Shown one piece after another: positions 50,236 through 60,469 of a stretch of DNA of 64,000 nucleotides; positions within the stretch are counted from its first letter, which is position 1; every line of letters starts with the position of its first letter. The notes beneath the pieces were generated by a model. That model was not told the origin of the DNA. It worked only from the letters and a program-made list of their open reading frames with translations, and searched no databases. The position numbers were made by a program, and so were the translations under genes. Origin of the DNA: Salinibacter ruber DSM 13855 (GTDB taxonomy: Bacteria; Bacteroidota; Rhodothermia; Rhodothermales; Salinibacteraceae); contig NC_007677.1 in the NCBI RefSeq assembly GCF_000013045.1, positions 1 to 64,000 of the forward strand, read 5' to 3'.

Positions 50236-50380
50236 AGGCGCCGCGCCGGCCGTGACCATCCTACGCCGATTTTGAAACGGCTCCGGGCACGTTGCGCCCG
50301 GCCGCTCGTTTCCTACCCTGTTACATCGGCTCTGCCGTGGCCCGGAGCCCGGCGCCGCACGCCCGGCCCCGGCCCACGAT

Positions 50381-52378
50381 GTGAGAACGCATTCACCAAC
50401 CCGTCCCTGTCCCTTGGCTTCTCCGCTCCGCAACAACCCCGAGCCGGAAGACCAGCGCAACGTGATCATCGCGACCATCCTGGTCGCCGTGATCATGTTC
50501 GCCTGGATCTTCTGGTTTAGCCCGTCGCCCCAGCAGCAACAGTCCCAACAGGCCGCGGGCCCGGCCGACACGACCGAGCAGACCGACCCGTCCGCCCCGG
50601 CGGCAGACACGGGGGCGGACGACGCGCCGTCCGACGCGGCGCCCCCGTCTACCGCGGATGCGGGCGCGGACGCCTCGCAGCCCGAAGCGGACCAGCCGGA
50701 GGCCCCGGCCCCGGACTCCGTGACGGCCGCGGCCCTTGAAGGCACGCAGCGCAGGATTGTCGTGGAGTCGGACCTGTACACGGTCGTCCTCTCCACCAAG
50801 GGCGGGACCATCGAGCGCTTCACGCTCAAGGAGTACAAGCAGTTCAACCAGGAGGACCCCGTCCAGATCGTCGACACGACGGCGGGCGGCACCCTCTCGC
50901 TGTCGTTCACGACGCCCACCCGGCGCCGCGTCGACACCCGGTCGCTCTATTTCTCGGCCGACACCGAGGCCGACACGGTCCGGATCGAGGACGAGTCGAA
51001 GACCCTCACCTTCGAGGCGCAGCTCGGGGACGGGGCGCTCCGCCAGTCCTACACGTTCCACCCGGACGACTACGACCTCGGGCTCGCCATCGAGCAGGAG
51101 CGGCCCCGCAGCTTCCTCACCAGCGACGGGTACGAGCTGACCTGGCACGGCGGCATGCCCTACTCGGAGGGCGGGGAGGAGGACGAGCTCCGGTACACGG
51201 GGCTCTTCGCCCGCAACGGCGAACAAATCCAGAGCCTCACGCTCTCGGACGCGGACCAGAACCAGAAGCGCATCGAAGGGGACGTGTCGTGGATGGCCGT
51301 GAAGAACAAGTACTTCACCGCGGCCGTCATGCCGGACCGTCCGGCAACCGCCCTGGGGGCCTCCCTGACCGGCCGAAAAGAAGGACGGGCGACCAGCGAG
51401 GCGGCCTTCAAGGACCTCACGGGCCGGCTCCAGATGCCCCTCCCGCGCGAGACCACCCACGTCGACAAATTTCACCTCTACGCGGGCCCGATCGACTACT
51501 ACAGCCTGGCCGACTACGGCCGAAACCTGTACGGCATGGTCAACTACGGGTGGGACTGGTTCGAGTGGATGACCAAGCCGCTCGCCGAGTACCTCTACAT
51601 CCCGATGCTCACGTACCTCGGGGGCGGGCTCCCGTCCTGGCTCTTCGGGGGCGGCCTCCCGTACGGCGTGATTGTCATCCTGATGGCCGTCCTCATCAAG
51701 ACGGTCGTCTACCCGCTCACCAAGTCGTCGTACCGTAGCATGGCGCAGATGCGGGAGCTGCAGCCGAAGATGCAGGAGATCAAGGACAAGTACGACGACG
51801 AGCCGGAGAAGCAGCAGGAGGAGATGATGCAGTTGTACCGCGAGACGGGCGTGAACCCGCTCGGGGGCTGTCTGCCCATGTTCCTGCAGTACCCCATCCT
51901 CATCTCGCTGTACCAGTTTATCCCGAAGTCCATCCAGCTCCGCCAGGAGAGCTTTCTCTGGGCGGCGGACCTCTCGGCGCCGGACAAGATCCTGCAGCTG
52001 CCGTTCGAGATTCCATTCTACGGCGACTACGTGGCGGGCTTCACGCTCCTGATGGGGCTGGCCATGATCGTGACGATGCGGGTGCAGTCCACCGGCGGCG
52101 GCGCGGCCGGCGGGCAGGCGAAGATCTTCATGTACGCCATGCCCGGGGTCATCTTCTTCATCTTCAACCGGTTCGCCTCGGGCCTGAGCCTGTACTACCT
52201 CTTCTACAACATCGTCACGGCGGCCCAGCAGAAGTGGATCAACATGCAGCTGGAGAAGGAAAAGGACGACGACGGCAACCTCACGAACGGGCGCTCGGAC
52301 GGGGAGGCCGAGGGGGAGAAGGGGTTCTTCGCCCGGCTCATGGAACGGGCGGAGGAGGTCCAGAAACAGCAGAAGTAG
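50381..52378 (+). CDS. yidC: Membrane protein insertase YidC
   Basis: Inserts and folds inner-membrane proteins with or without SecYEG, 665 residues. The first helix is VIIATILVAVIMFAWIFWF. A long Asp/Ala/Pro/Glu-rich segment (about 50-110) follows, then the periplasmic beta domain (about 115-370), and the conserved five-helix core: YGVIVILMAVLIKTVVYPLT, KSSYRSMAQMRELQPKMQEI, PLGGCLPMFLQYPILISLYQ and MPGVIFFIFNRFASGLSLYY. The C-terminus is charged. The GTG at 50381 is used; a TTG a few codons later is an alternative. It follows rnpA, as in most bacteria. Confidence 0.96.
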   Translation: MRTHSPTRPCPLASPLRNNPEPEDQRNVIIATILVAVIMFAWIFWFSPSPQQQQSQQAAGPADTTEQTDPSAPAADTGADDAPSDAAPPSTADAGADASQPEADQPEAPAPDSVTAAALEGTQRRIVVESDLYTVVLSTKGGTIERFTLKEYKQFNQEDPVQIVDTTAGGTLSLSFTTPTRRRVDTRSLYFSADTEADTVRIEDESKTLTFEAQLGDGALRQSYTFHPDDYDLGLAIEQERPRSFLTSDGYELTWHGGMPYSEGGEEDELRYTGLFARNGEQIQSLTLSDADQNQKRIEGDVSWMAVKNKYFTAAVMPDRPATALGASLTGRKEGRATSEAAFKDLTGRLQMPLPRETTHVDKFHLYAGPIDYYSLADYGRNLYGMVNYGWDWFEWMTKPLAEYLYIPMLTYLGGGLPSWLFGGGLPYGVIVILMAVLIKTVVYPLTKSSYRSMAQMRELQPKMQEIKDKYDDEPEKQQEEMMQLYRETGVNPLGGCLPMFLQYPILISLYQFIPKSIQLRQESFLWAADLSAPDKILQLPFEIPFYGDYVAGFTLLMGLAMIVTMRVQSTGGGAAGGQAKIFMYAMPGVIFFIFNRFASGLSLYYLFYNIVTAAQQKWINMQLEKEKDDDGNLTNGRSDGEAEGEKGFFARLMERAEEVQKQQK

Positions 52379-52572
52379 AGCGGGGTGGTTGAGCGGTGGA
52401 AAGGGAACCGATCGCCGCGGGGCTGTCCTGCACAGTCCGTCCGGGCTCCCCCGGAATCGTTGGCCCGGTGTCCGTCATTGAGGAAAGATCCGCGGGCCGA
52501 GGTCGTTTGGGGCCGTGGCCTTCTGCGGGGGGCGACCGATCAATCCTCCCCTCACCGGTCCCACGTTCCACG

Positions 52573-53958
<1,386 letters not shown>

Positions 53959-54148
53959 GTCCGGGGGAGCAGCAGCACCGCGAGCGCAGGAGCGCCGGTC
54001 TGTGCGGGTCCGTGCCGCCCTGGCCGGTCGGACCCGGGCAGGCCCGCCCCTCCACGACGACGGTGGGACGCACAGGCCGCCCGGTCGCGCCCCGCCCTTT
54101 CCTCCTCAGGCCAGCCCGTAGGTTCTTTCTCCAAGCTGCATCCCGCTC

Positions 54149-54895
54149 GTGACCGCCGGCATTTGGACCGACGAGGTCCGCGTTCGCTCGTACGACGTAA
54201 CCCCGCAGGGCACCGCCTCTGTCCTCACCCTCGCCGACTACTTCCAGGAGGCGGCGGGCCGGCATGCGGCTGAGCTCGGGGTGTCCATGACGGACCTCCG
54301 GGCCGACGGGCAGGCCTGGGTGCTTGCGTTCATGCACATGCAGGTCGAGCGCCTCCCGCACCAGAACGAATCCCTCCGAATCGAAACGTGGCCCTCGGGG
54401 CTCGAAAGCGCGTCTGCCCACCGCGAGTTCGTTTTCCACGATGAGGAGGGGACGGTTCTTGCGGGCGGGACCAGTCGCTGGTTTGTATTCGACGTAGACC
54501 GGCGACGTCCGGTGCGGCCCCCTCGCGTTCTCGCCGACATCGAGGGGCCCGATCGCCCAGGTCCTATCGATCAGGATCTGGATGCCCTCTCGGCGCCGGC
54601 GCACACCGACCGCGAACAGACCTTCACGGCGCGGTACCACGACCTCGATCTGAACCGGCACGTCAACAACGTTCGCTATCTGGAGTGGGCGCTGGAGACC
54701 CTGCCCGCCGCCGTGCTCGACGAGCGACGCTGCCTCGGGTTCGCCGTCCAGTTCGAAGCGGAGACCAGACTTGGAGACCCGGTGCGGGCGTCCGCCGAAC
54801 AGATCGAGGACGGCGGTACGCTACGCGTGCGCCACCGCCTGGCCCACGCCGAGTCGGATCAGACGCTCGCGCTCGTCCGAACGACGTGGCTGTGA
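54149..54895 (+). CDS. Acyl-ACP thioesterase-like protein
   Basis: Double hot-dog protein of the FatA/acyl-ACP thioesterase family, 248 residues with a GTG start. The first hot dog has VRSYDVTPQGTASVLTLADY, FQEAAGRHAAELGVS and ETWPSGLESASAHREFVFHD. The second contains the active-site segment DLDLNRHVNNVRYLEWALET, with Asn and His in the expected place. It would release free fatty acids or edit ACP-bound chains. It is on the same strand as mnmE but with a 190-nt gap. Substrate length is unknown. Confidence 0.88.
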   Translation: MTAGIWTDEVRVRSYDVTPQGTASVLTLADYFQEAAGRHAAELGVSMTDLRADGQAWVLAFMHMQVERLPHQNESLRIETWPSGLESASAHREFVFHDEEGTVLAGGTSRWFVFDVDRRRPVRPPRVLADIEGPDRPGPIDQDLDALSAPAHTDREQTFTARYHDLDLNRHVNNVRYLEWALETLPAAVLDERRCLGFAVQFEAETRLGDPVRASAEQIEDGGTLRVRHRLAHAESDQTLALVRTTWL

Positions 54896-55159
54896 GCATC
54901 CCTCGCGTGCGGTGCGCCGCCCCGGGACGAGAACGCGTCCCGTTCCATCGCCGCTGGCCGCCGAACGCGCTCCAAGTCCCTGCGGACTCCGGAGGCAGGG
55001 CCCCGGGTTGCAATGCAGGAGGCCCGCAACGTACGTTGGCAATGAGGACGGTTGGGCAACGTGAAGCGGTGCCGACGACGCACGCAGGCTGGCATCCGAA
55101 TCAACCTTTGCGTCCAGGGCCGTGAGGGCCTGTCTTCTCCCACACCAATTGGACCCATC

Positions 55160-55792
55160 GTGACGTCGACCCAGCCGGATTCGCGCGCCTCTTCGTTGAC
55201 GGATGATGCGTTGCAGTGGACGCGACTTGAGGTGGCGTTCACCGCCGGGATTGTCGGCTGCCTCCTGTTTGCCACCTGGCAGCTCGGAGACCTGCTGGCG
55301 CGCGACTGGCTTGCAGGGTGGGTGGGGGAGAGCGAGCTCCGCGAGGACCTCGTCTACTACGGCGTGGCCTTCACGGCGGCCCTCGCCGCCCTCGGGGGGA
55401 CGACGCGGTCGTTGGCCCACGCGGGCCGATTCCGGCGTACTGTGGGGCGCTCGCTGCTCTGGTACGGCGCCCTGCTGCTCATCAGTGCCTCCGGGATGGG
55501 GGCCATCGAATACCTGCCGGAGGTGGCGGCCGGCCTGTTCGGGGCAGGGGTGCTCATCGCGGCCGTATACGTCCTGCAGCAGCGGTACTTCACGCGGGAG
55601 CGCATCCGCCGCCGGCGCCTCCGCAACGACAACTGTCCCCAGTGCGGGAGCGATCTCCGTCCGGAGGCCCACCACTGCTCCCAGTGCGGGCGTCGGATGG
55701 GGGAGGACTGTCCCGAGTGCGGGGGCTACCTGGGCCGCTCCGACCGGTACTGCGCGGACTGTGGACGGGAGCGAGCGGAGGGGGCGCCGTAG
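55160..55792 (+). CDS. Membrane protein with C-terminal double zinc ribbon
   Basis: About 210 residues from a GTG start. Helices at about 20-45 (VAFTAGIVGCLLFATWQLGD), 65-85 (YYGVAFTAALAALGG), 100-120 (LLWYGALLLISASGMGAI) and 125-150 (VAAGLFGAGVLIAAVYVLQQ). The C-terminus carries four CxxC pairs: CPQCGSDL, HCSQCGRRM, CPECGGYL and YCADCGRE, a double zinc-ribbon hook. Such proteins often act as membrane-bound adaptors, but no function can be given. The upstream frame to 55052 is not protein-like. Unlike several enzymes here, its metal-binding cysteines are all kept. Confidence 0.75.
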   Translation: MTSTQPDSRASSLTDDALQWTRLEVAFTAGIVGCLLFATWQLGDLLARDWLAGWVGESELREDLVYYGVAFTAALAALGGTTRSLAHAGRFRRTVGRSLLWYGALLLISASGMGAIEYLPEVAAGLFGAGVLIAAVYVLQQRYFTRERIRRRRLRNDNCPQCGSDLRPEAHHCSQCGRRMGEDCPECGGYLGRSDRYCADCGRERAEGAP

Positions 55793-55988
55793 CCCGGACC
55801 GCCCCCGGCCGGGCCGACGAACCCTCCGGGCGCAGCGCTGTTTTCGAAGGAGCGCCGCGATCGGGCCGCCGCTCCGCCGAGACGGTTTTCCGGCTGTTCG
55901 GAGCCCCACAGAAGAGCGCCGCCCCGATCGATCTATTCTTTCTCTGCCTCAGTCCTGCCAGCCAAACGTTGATCCCTTCCTTCGGCCG

Positions 55989-56480
55989 ATGACCCGCCAA
56001 CCCGAGCCCGGAAACGCTCCTGAAGGAAACGCGCCGCGCCGCTTTGGTCTTTCCCAATCCCAGCGTTGGGGGGCCGCGTCCGGTCTTCTGTTCTTTCTCC
56101 TGGTCGTCGGGACGGACTACGCCAGTGGGGTGGCGGCCAGGGAGTGGTCGGAGCTGGCCCTAGATGCCGGCATCGTGGGCGGACTCGTTCTCGTTGTTTT
56201 CAACGCCTTCCGGAAGAGCGTCCTGGTGGGAGAGAACGAGATTCGAAAGGTCCAGCCGCTGTGGAACGACCAGTCCCTGCAAACCAGTGAGATCCGGCGG
56301 GTCCACGTCCCGACGATCGAGAGTGGCCTTTGGCTCTACACCGACCCGGATGGAAATCCGGCGCTGACGATCGGCGGGGGACTCGAAGCCCCCGACGAGC
56401 TTGAGGAGCGGGTGATTCAGCACGCCCCCTCCGACGCAGCGGTGACGGGGCTGGGGCACCGGGCAAACGGCTCGTCGTAG
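55989..56480 (+). CDS. Two-helix membrane protein with PH-like domain
   Basis: 163 residues from MTRQPEPGNAPEGNAPRRFG. Helices at about 30-48 (AASGLLFFLLVVGTDYASG) and 58-76 (LALDAGIVGGLVLVVFNAF), followed by a beta-rich part (SVLVGENEIRKVQPLWNDQS, EIRRVHVPTIESGLWLYTDP, NPALTIGGGLEAPDELE) that resembles bacterial PH (DUF304-type) domains. It ends ATGLGHRANGSS-like with a polar tail. It lies 196 nt after the zinc-ribbon gene on the same strand. Fold inferred; function unknown. Confidence 0.65.
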   Translation: MTRQPEPGNAPEGNAPRRFGLSQSQRWGAASGLLFFLLVVGTDYASGVAAREWSELALDAGIVGGLVLVVFNAFRKSVLVGENEIRKVQPLWNDQSLQTSEIRRVHVPTIESGLWLYTDPDGNPALTIGGGLEAPDELEERVIQHAPSDAAVTGLGHRANGSS

Positions 56481-56737
56481 ACCGACCCGCACGCTCTCTG
56501 GTTCGAATCCACTGCATGGGAGAGATCGCCCGAAGAAACGTTGACCCGACATAGCGTTGATCCTATACGGTCTCGCGAAGGGCCGATCTTCCGGGCCGGG
56601 AAGGCCCTCGTCTAGGCCCCCAGACGGCTCCCGACGGCATAGCGCCCGGCTCCCCGGCGACGTGACGGGGCCCGCTTGAGGGGGGCAATCGAAGGGAAAG
56701 AGCAGACACGTCCATCTGGTTTATCGCCGATCGAGTC

Positions 56738-57217
56738 ATGCCAACCGATCCGCTTCGTCGCCTCGGGCGTCTCGAAGAAGGCGGCTTTCGCCGCCTCGCC
56801 GCCCGCCTCGCGCTCCTTCGAGCCTACGCGCGCCGCCGGGACACAGAGGGCCTCTCCGACGCCCAGGCCCAGGCGGCGATTGCCGAGGCCTTCGACCAGC
56901 GCACCGCCGCGGTGGACGCGTGGGTCTACGACGTGTACGAGTCGGTCACGGCCCGCACGCTGCGGCGCTGGGCCCAGCAGTTTCGGGAGGAGGGGCTGCA
57001 GGGCCTGATTGACAAGCACGGGCGCCGGAGCGAACGCTCCTACGAGTCGTACTTCGGCGCGGGTTCGGAGCTGCGCAAAGTTGCGCTCCACTACCTCGCC
57101 GACCACCCGGACTGCACGAGCACGGAGCTTCTGGACGAGCTTGCCCAACACGTCGACGACGACGCGCTGCCCACCCGCCGCACCGTACAGCGCTTCCTGC
57201 GGAAAATGGGCGGGTGA
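56738..57217 (+). CDS. Helix-turn-helix protein resembling a transposase DNA-binding region
   Basis: 159 residues, mostly helical. The central region TARTLRRWAQQFREEGLQGL followed by IDKHGRRS, and the C-terminal PTRRTVQRFLRKMGG, match the two HTH modules that precede the catalytic domain in Mu/IS481-like transposases and integrases. The protein stops where the DDE domain would begin, and no DDE sequence follows in the next 460 nt in any frame that I can see. It is therefore either a remnant or a domesticated DNA-binding protein. The flanks show no terminal repeats or target duplication. Confidence 0.6.
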   Translation: MPTDPLRRLGRLEEGGFRRLAARLALLRAYARRRDTEGLSDAQAQAAIAEAFDQRTAAVDAWVYDVYESVTARTLRRWAQQFREEGLQGLIDKHGRRSERSYESYFGAGSELRKVALHYLADHPDCTSTELLDELAQHVDDDALPTRRTVQRFLRKMGG

Positions 57218-57684
57218 GTAGAGAGTGGAGAGGAGCGTGGAGGTAAGAGCGTGGGGGCGTGGGCGCATTTGTGTGCGGGGCTCAGCGTCTGCAATGGAGA
57301 GACGCTGTTGCCACTGTGGGATTGGCGCAGCCCCCGCCCGACAGTAAAGGTCCTCTCTGTCTGGATCGGTTCCACTTCCACACGAGCGAAGCGCTGAGGA
57401 ATACAGCGAGGGCCGAGTGGAGCGAGGTCCTGCTGCCTGCGGCACGAGTGATCACCGGGCTGCCCTGTGGCCGGAGAGAACGAGTGCTCTGGAGGTGCAG
57501 AGGGCGGCATTTTGGACAAAACACGTGTCGCACCCCTCTCAGGGCCTAAAACTGTAGATTTGCGGGGACGAGAGGCGGCCCTTCGCCGATGTTGGGCACA
57601 CGGTGGGGCGTGTTCCGTTAGGAGCATGCGCCGGTTTCATCCGGTCGTTTCCGTAGATTTTCGCGCACGAGTCTGGTTCGGGTC
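57218..57684. other. Intergenic region upstream of mnmG
   Basis: About 470 nt. The first 50 nt are purine-rich with GCGTGG-like units, as in other intergenic repeats here. The remainder shows no convincing promoter, RNA or gene, and nothing that looks like the rest of a transposase. Confidence 0.4.
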
Positions 57685-59679
57685 ATGCATCAGGATTACT
57701 TCGAGCACGATGTCATTGTGGTGGGCGGGGGGCACAGCGGCAGCGAGGCCGCGGCCGCGGCGGCCAACATGGGGGCCGACACGCTCCTCATCACGATGAA
57801 GCTGGCGGACATTGGACAGATGTCGTGCAACCCCGCCATCGGGGGGATCGGCAAGGGCCACATTGCACGTGAAATCGATGCGCTCGGCGGCATCATGGGG
57901 AAGGCCACCGACCGGGCCGGCATCCAGTTTCGGATGCTCAACAAGAGCAAGGGGCCGGCCGTGTGGGGGCCGCGGGCCCAGTGCGGGCGCCGCGCCTACG
58001 CCCGGGCCATCCGGCAAGAGCTGGAGGCCATCGACAACCTGAAGATGCGGTCGGACATGGTGAAGGAGATTCTGACCGACGACGCGGGGGAGACGGTGAC
58101 GGGCGTGCGCACGAATCTCGGCAAGGAATTCCGCGCCCCCTGCGTGGTCCTCACCACGGGCACCTTCTCGAACGGCGTCATCCACGTCGGCGAGCAAAAC
58201 TTCGGCGGGGGGCGCATCGGGGAGAGCGCCTCGCACGGCATCACGGGCTGCCTCCACGACCTCGGCTTCGAGAGCGGGCGGCTCAAGACCGGCACGCCGC
58301 CCCGCGTGGACGGGCGCTCCATCGACTACAGCGTGATGGAGAAGCAGCCGGGCGATCCGGACGCGACGGCCTTTTCCTTCCTGACTGACGACCTGCCGTC
58401 GGTGGAGGCGCAGCTTTCCTGCTGGCTCACCGACACGACGCCCGAGACCCACGAGGTGCTGCGCACCGGCTTCGACCGGAGCCCGATGTTTACGGGGGCG
58501 CTCGACGCGGACGGCCCCCGCTACTGCCCGTCCATCGAGGACAAGATCGACCGGTTCTCCGAGAAGGATCACCACCAGCTGTTCATCGAGCCGGAGGGGC
58601 GGGACACCCACGAGGTGTACGTCAACGGCTTTTCGTCGAGCCTGCCGGAGGAGGTGCAGTTTGAGGCGCTGCGCACCGTTCCGGGCATGGAGGAGGCCCA
58701 CATGCACCGGCCCGGCTACGCGATCGAGTACGATTTCTTTCCGCCCTACCAGATCGAGTACAGCCTGGAGACGAAGTACGTGGACGGCCTCTTCTTCGCC
58801 GGACAGATCAACGGCACCACCGGCTACGAGGAGGCGGCCGCACAGGGCATCATGGCGGGCATCAACGCTGTGCAGAAGCTTCGGCAGGCCGACCCCATCG
58901 TGCTGAAGCGGTCGGAGGCCTACATCGGCGTGCTCATCGACGACCTCGTGGCGAAGGGCACCGACGAGCCGTACCGCATGTTCACGAGCCGCGCGGAGCA
59001 CCGCATCCTGCTGCGCCAGGACAACGCCGACCAGCGCCTCACGGAGCTGGGCCACAAGCTGGGCCTCGCCTCGAAGGAGCGCCTCGACCGCACGCGGGAG
59101 AAGGAGCGGGCGATCGATGTTACACGTGAAACATTGTCCGACACGACCGTCAGCCCCCAGCAGGTGGACGACTACCTGCAGTCCGTGGGCACCTCGACGC
59201 TCAATCAGCCGCGGCCCGTGATCGAGCTCTGCAAGCGTCCGGAGGTCGACTCCGAAGATCTTCTCCGCCACGCCGGCCTCTACGACGAGGTGGTGACGGA
59301 GGCGCCGGGCATGCTCAGCGCGCCGCGCCTCATCGAGATCGACCTCAAGTACGAGGGGTACATCGACCGGCAGAAGGACATGGTGGAGGAGATGGAGGAG
59401 AAGGAGCGCTGGCCCATCCCCGACGACTTCGACTACCACGCGCTCGACAACATCTCCATCGAGGCCCGCCAGAAGCTAAGCAAGGTGGAGCCGGACAACC
59501 TGGGCCAGGCCTCGCGCGTGCCGGGCGTCCGCGCCTCCGACATCTCCGTCCTCATGGTGCTCCTCAAGAACGAGGGCGTGGAGCCGATGCCGAAGGACCG
59601 CGACCTGAACCTCGACGCGATGGGGGGCGACGGGCAGTCGTTCGGTGTTTCACGTGAAACGGCGGTCGAGGTGGGGTAG
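57685..59679 (+). CDS. mnmG: tRNA uridine-5-carboxymethylaminomethyl synthase MnmG
   Basis: FAD-dependent partner of MnmE, 664 residues. The FAD motif is VVGGGHSGSEAAAAAANMGA. The family blocks LADIGQMSCNPAIGGIGKGH, VWGPRAQCGRRAYARAIRQE, TGTFSNGVIHVGEQNFGGGR, LKTGTPPRVDGRSIDYS and FFAGQINGTTGYEEAAAQG are all present. Two parS-like 16-mers lie inside the gene (59118-59133 and 59646-59661), and their reading frame gives V-T/S-R-E-T in the protein. It is separated from mnmE but remains next to rsmG. Confidence 0.97.
   Translation: MHQDYFEHDVIVVGGGHSGSEAAAAAANMGADTLLITMKLADIGQMSCNPAIGGIGKGHIAREIDALGGIMGKATDRAGIQFRMLNKSKGPAVWGPRAQCGRRAYARAIRQELEAIDNLKMRSDMVKEILTDDAGETVTGVRTNLGKEFRAPCVVLTTGTFSNGVIHVGEQNFGGGRIGESASHGITGCLHDLGFESGRLKTGTPPRVDGRSIDYSVMEKQPGDPDATAFSFLTDDLPSVEAQLSCWLTDTTPETHEVLRTGFDRSPMFTGALDADGPRYCPSIEDKIDRFSEKDHHQLFIEPEGRDTHEVYVNGFSSSLPEEVQFEALRTVPGMEEAHMHRPGYAIEYDFFPPYQIEYSLETKYVDGLFFAGQINGTTGYEEAAAQGIMAGINAVQKLRQADPIVLKRSEAYIGVLIDDLVAKGTDEPYRMFTSRAEHRILLRQDNADQRLTELGHKLGLASKERLDRTREKERAIDVTRETLSDTTVSPQQVDDYLQSVGTSTLNQPRPVIELCKRPEVDSEDLLRHAGLYDEVVTEAPGMLSAPRLIEIDLKYEGYIDRQKDMVEEMEEKERWPIPDDFDYHALDNISIEARQKLSKVEPDNLGQASRVPGVRASDISVLMVLLKNEGVEPMPKDRDLNLDAMGGDGQSFGVSRETAVEVG
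59118..59133. other. parS-like site 1
   Basis: TGTTACACGTGAAACA, one mismatch from the ParB-binding consensus TGTTTCACGTGAAACA. It lies inside mnmG, where it encodes DVTRET. Confidence 0.75.
59646..59661. other. parS-like site 2
   Basis: TGTTTCACGTGAAACG, one terminal mismatch from the consensus. It lies at the 3' end of mnmG, where it encodes VSRETA. Confidence 0.85.
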
Positions 59680-59753
59680 AGGGCGTGGTGCGTATTTCGT
59701 ATTGCGTGGGGCGTGATGCATGAACCCTCCTACTGGTCGGTGGTCTTCTGTTC

Positions 59754-60401
59754 ATGGAGAATCTTGCCTGGAGTCCCTTCAAGAGCCTGACGGCGGAGCA
59801 ACGAGAGCAGATCGACCGCTTTCGGGAGCAGCTCCTCCGCTTCAACCAGCGGGTCAACCTCATCTCGCCGGAGACGGAAGACACGTTTCGGACGCGGCAC
59901 CTGCTGCACTGCCTGACGCTGACGGCCCGCGACTTCCCGGCGGGGTGCACCGTCGTCGACTGGGGCACCGGGGGCGGGCTGCCCGCGATCCCGCTGGCAA
60001 TCTGCCATCCCGAGGCAACAGTCGTCGGGGTCGACTCGGTGGGCAAGAAGAGCCGGGCCGTGCGCACGATCGCCCGGCGGCTGGGGCTCGACAATTGTTT
60101 CACGTGGAACGGGCGGGCCGACGAGTGGACCGGCGAGGCGCACTACTCGGTGTCCCGCGCCACGGCGCCGCTGGCCGACCTCTGGGCATGGCATCGTCGC
60201 GTGGCCGTTTCGCCCGACGACCCGAACGGCGACGCGTGGCCGCCGGGGCTTCTCGCGCTCAAGGGCGGCGACCTGAGCGACGAGGTGGCGGCCCTTCACG
60301 CCGCGGATCCGGACGCACGGGTTGAGCGCCACTCGCTGAACGACCTGCTCGGGCGGAACGGGTTCTTCGGGGAAAAGGAGATTGTGGCGGTGCGCTCGTA
60401 G
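59754..60401 (+). CDS. rsmG: 16S rRNA (guanine527-N7) methyltransferase
   Basis: SAM-dependent methylation of G527 in 16S rRNA, 215 residues. The motifs are LLRFNQRVNLISPETEDTFR, RHLLHCLTL, the SAM-binding VVDWGTGGGLPAIPLAI and VGVDSVGKKSRAVRTIARRL, and YSVSRATAPLADLWAW. A conserved lysine block LLALKGGDLSDE follows. It is 74 nt after mnmG, the classic gidA-gidB pair. parA/parB, usually next, are absent from the window, but parS-like sites are inside and just after the gene. Confidence 0.96.
   Translation: MENLAWSPFKSLTAEQREQIDRFREQLLRFNQRVNLISPETEDTFRTRHLLHCLTLTARDFPAGCTVVDWGTGGGLPAIPLAICHPEATVVGVDSVGKKSRAVRTIARRLGLDNCFTWNGRADEWTGEAHYSVSRATAPLADLWAWHRRVAVSPDDPNGDAWPPGLLALKGGDLSDEVAALHAADPDARVERHSLNDLLGRNGFFGEKEIVAVRS
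60096..60111. other. parS-like site 3 (weaker)
   Basis: TGTTTCACGTGGAACG, two mismatches from the consensus, inside rsmG. Probably a weaker ParB site. Confidence 0.6.
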
Positions 60402-60406
60402 CGTGA

Positions 60407-60422
60407 TGTTTCACGTGAAACG
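60407..60422. other. parS-like site 4
   Basis: TGTTTCACGTGAAACG, one terminal mismatch, in the short gap after rsmG. Confidence 0.85.
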
Positions 60423-60469
60423 TCGCGTGTGCTGCCGCCCGCGACCCTCTGCACGACCCGCTCACCTCC

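Noticed and set aside
50236-50380. Possible yidD remnant between rnpA and yidC
   Set aside because: I looked for the YidD pattern (FYPTCSxY) in all frames; only weak Pro/Arg-rich similarity is present, not enough for a pseudogene call.
57637-59439. 600-codon minus-strand frame over mnmG
   Set aside because: Antisense shadow of mnmG with His/Val/Leu-rich, motif-free translation.
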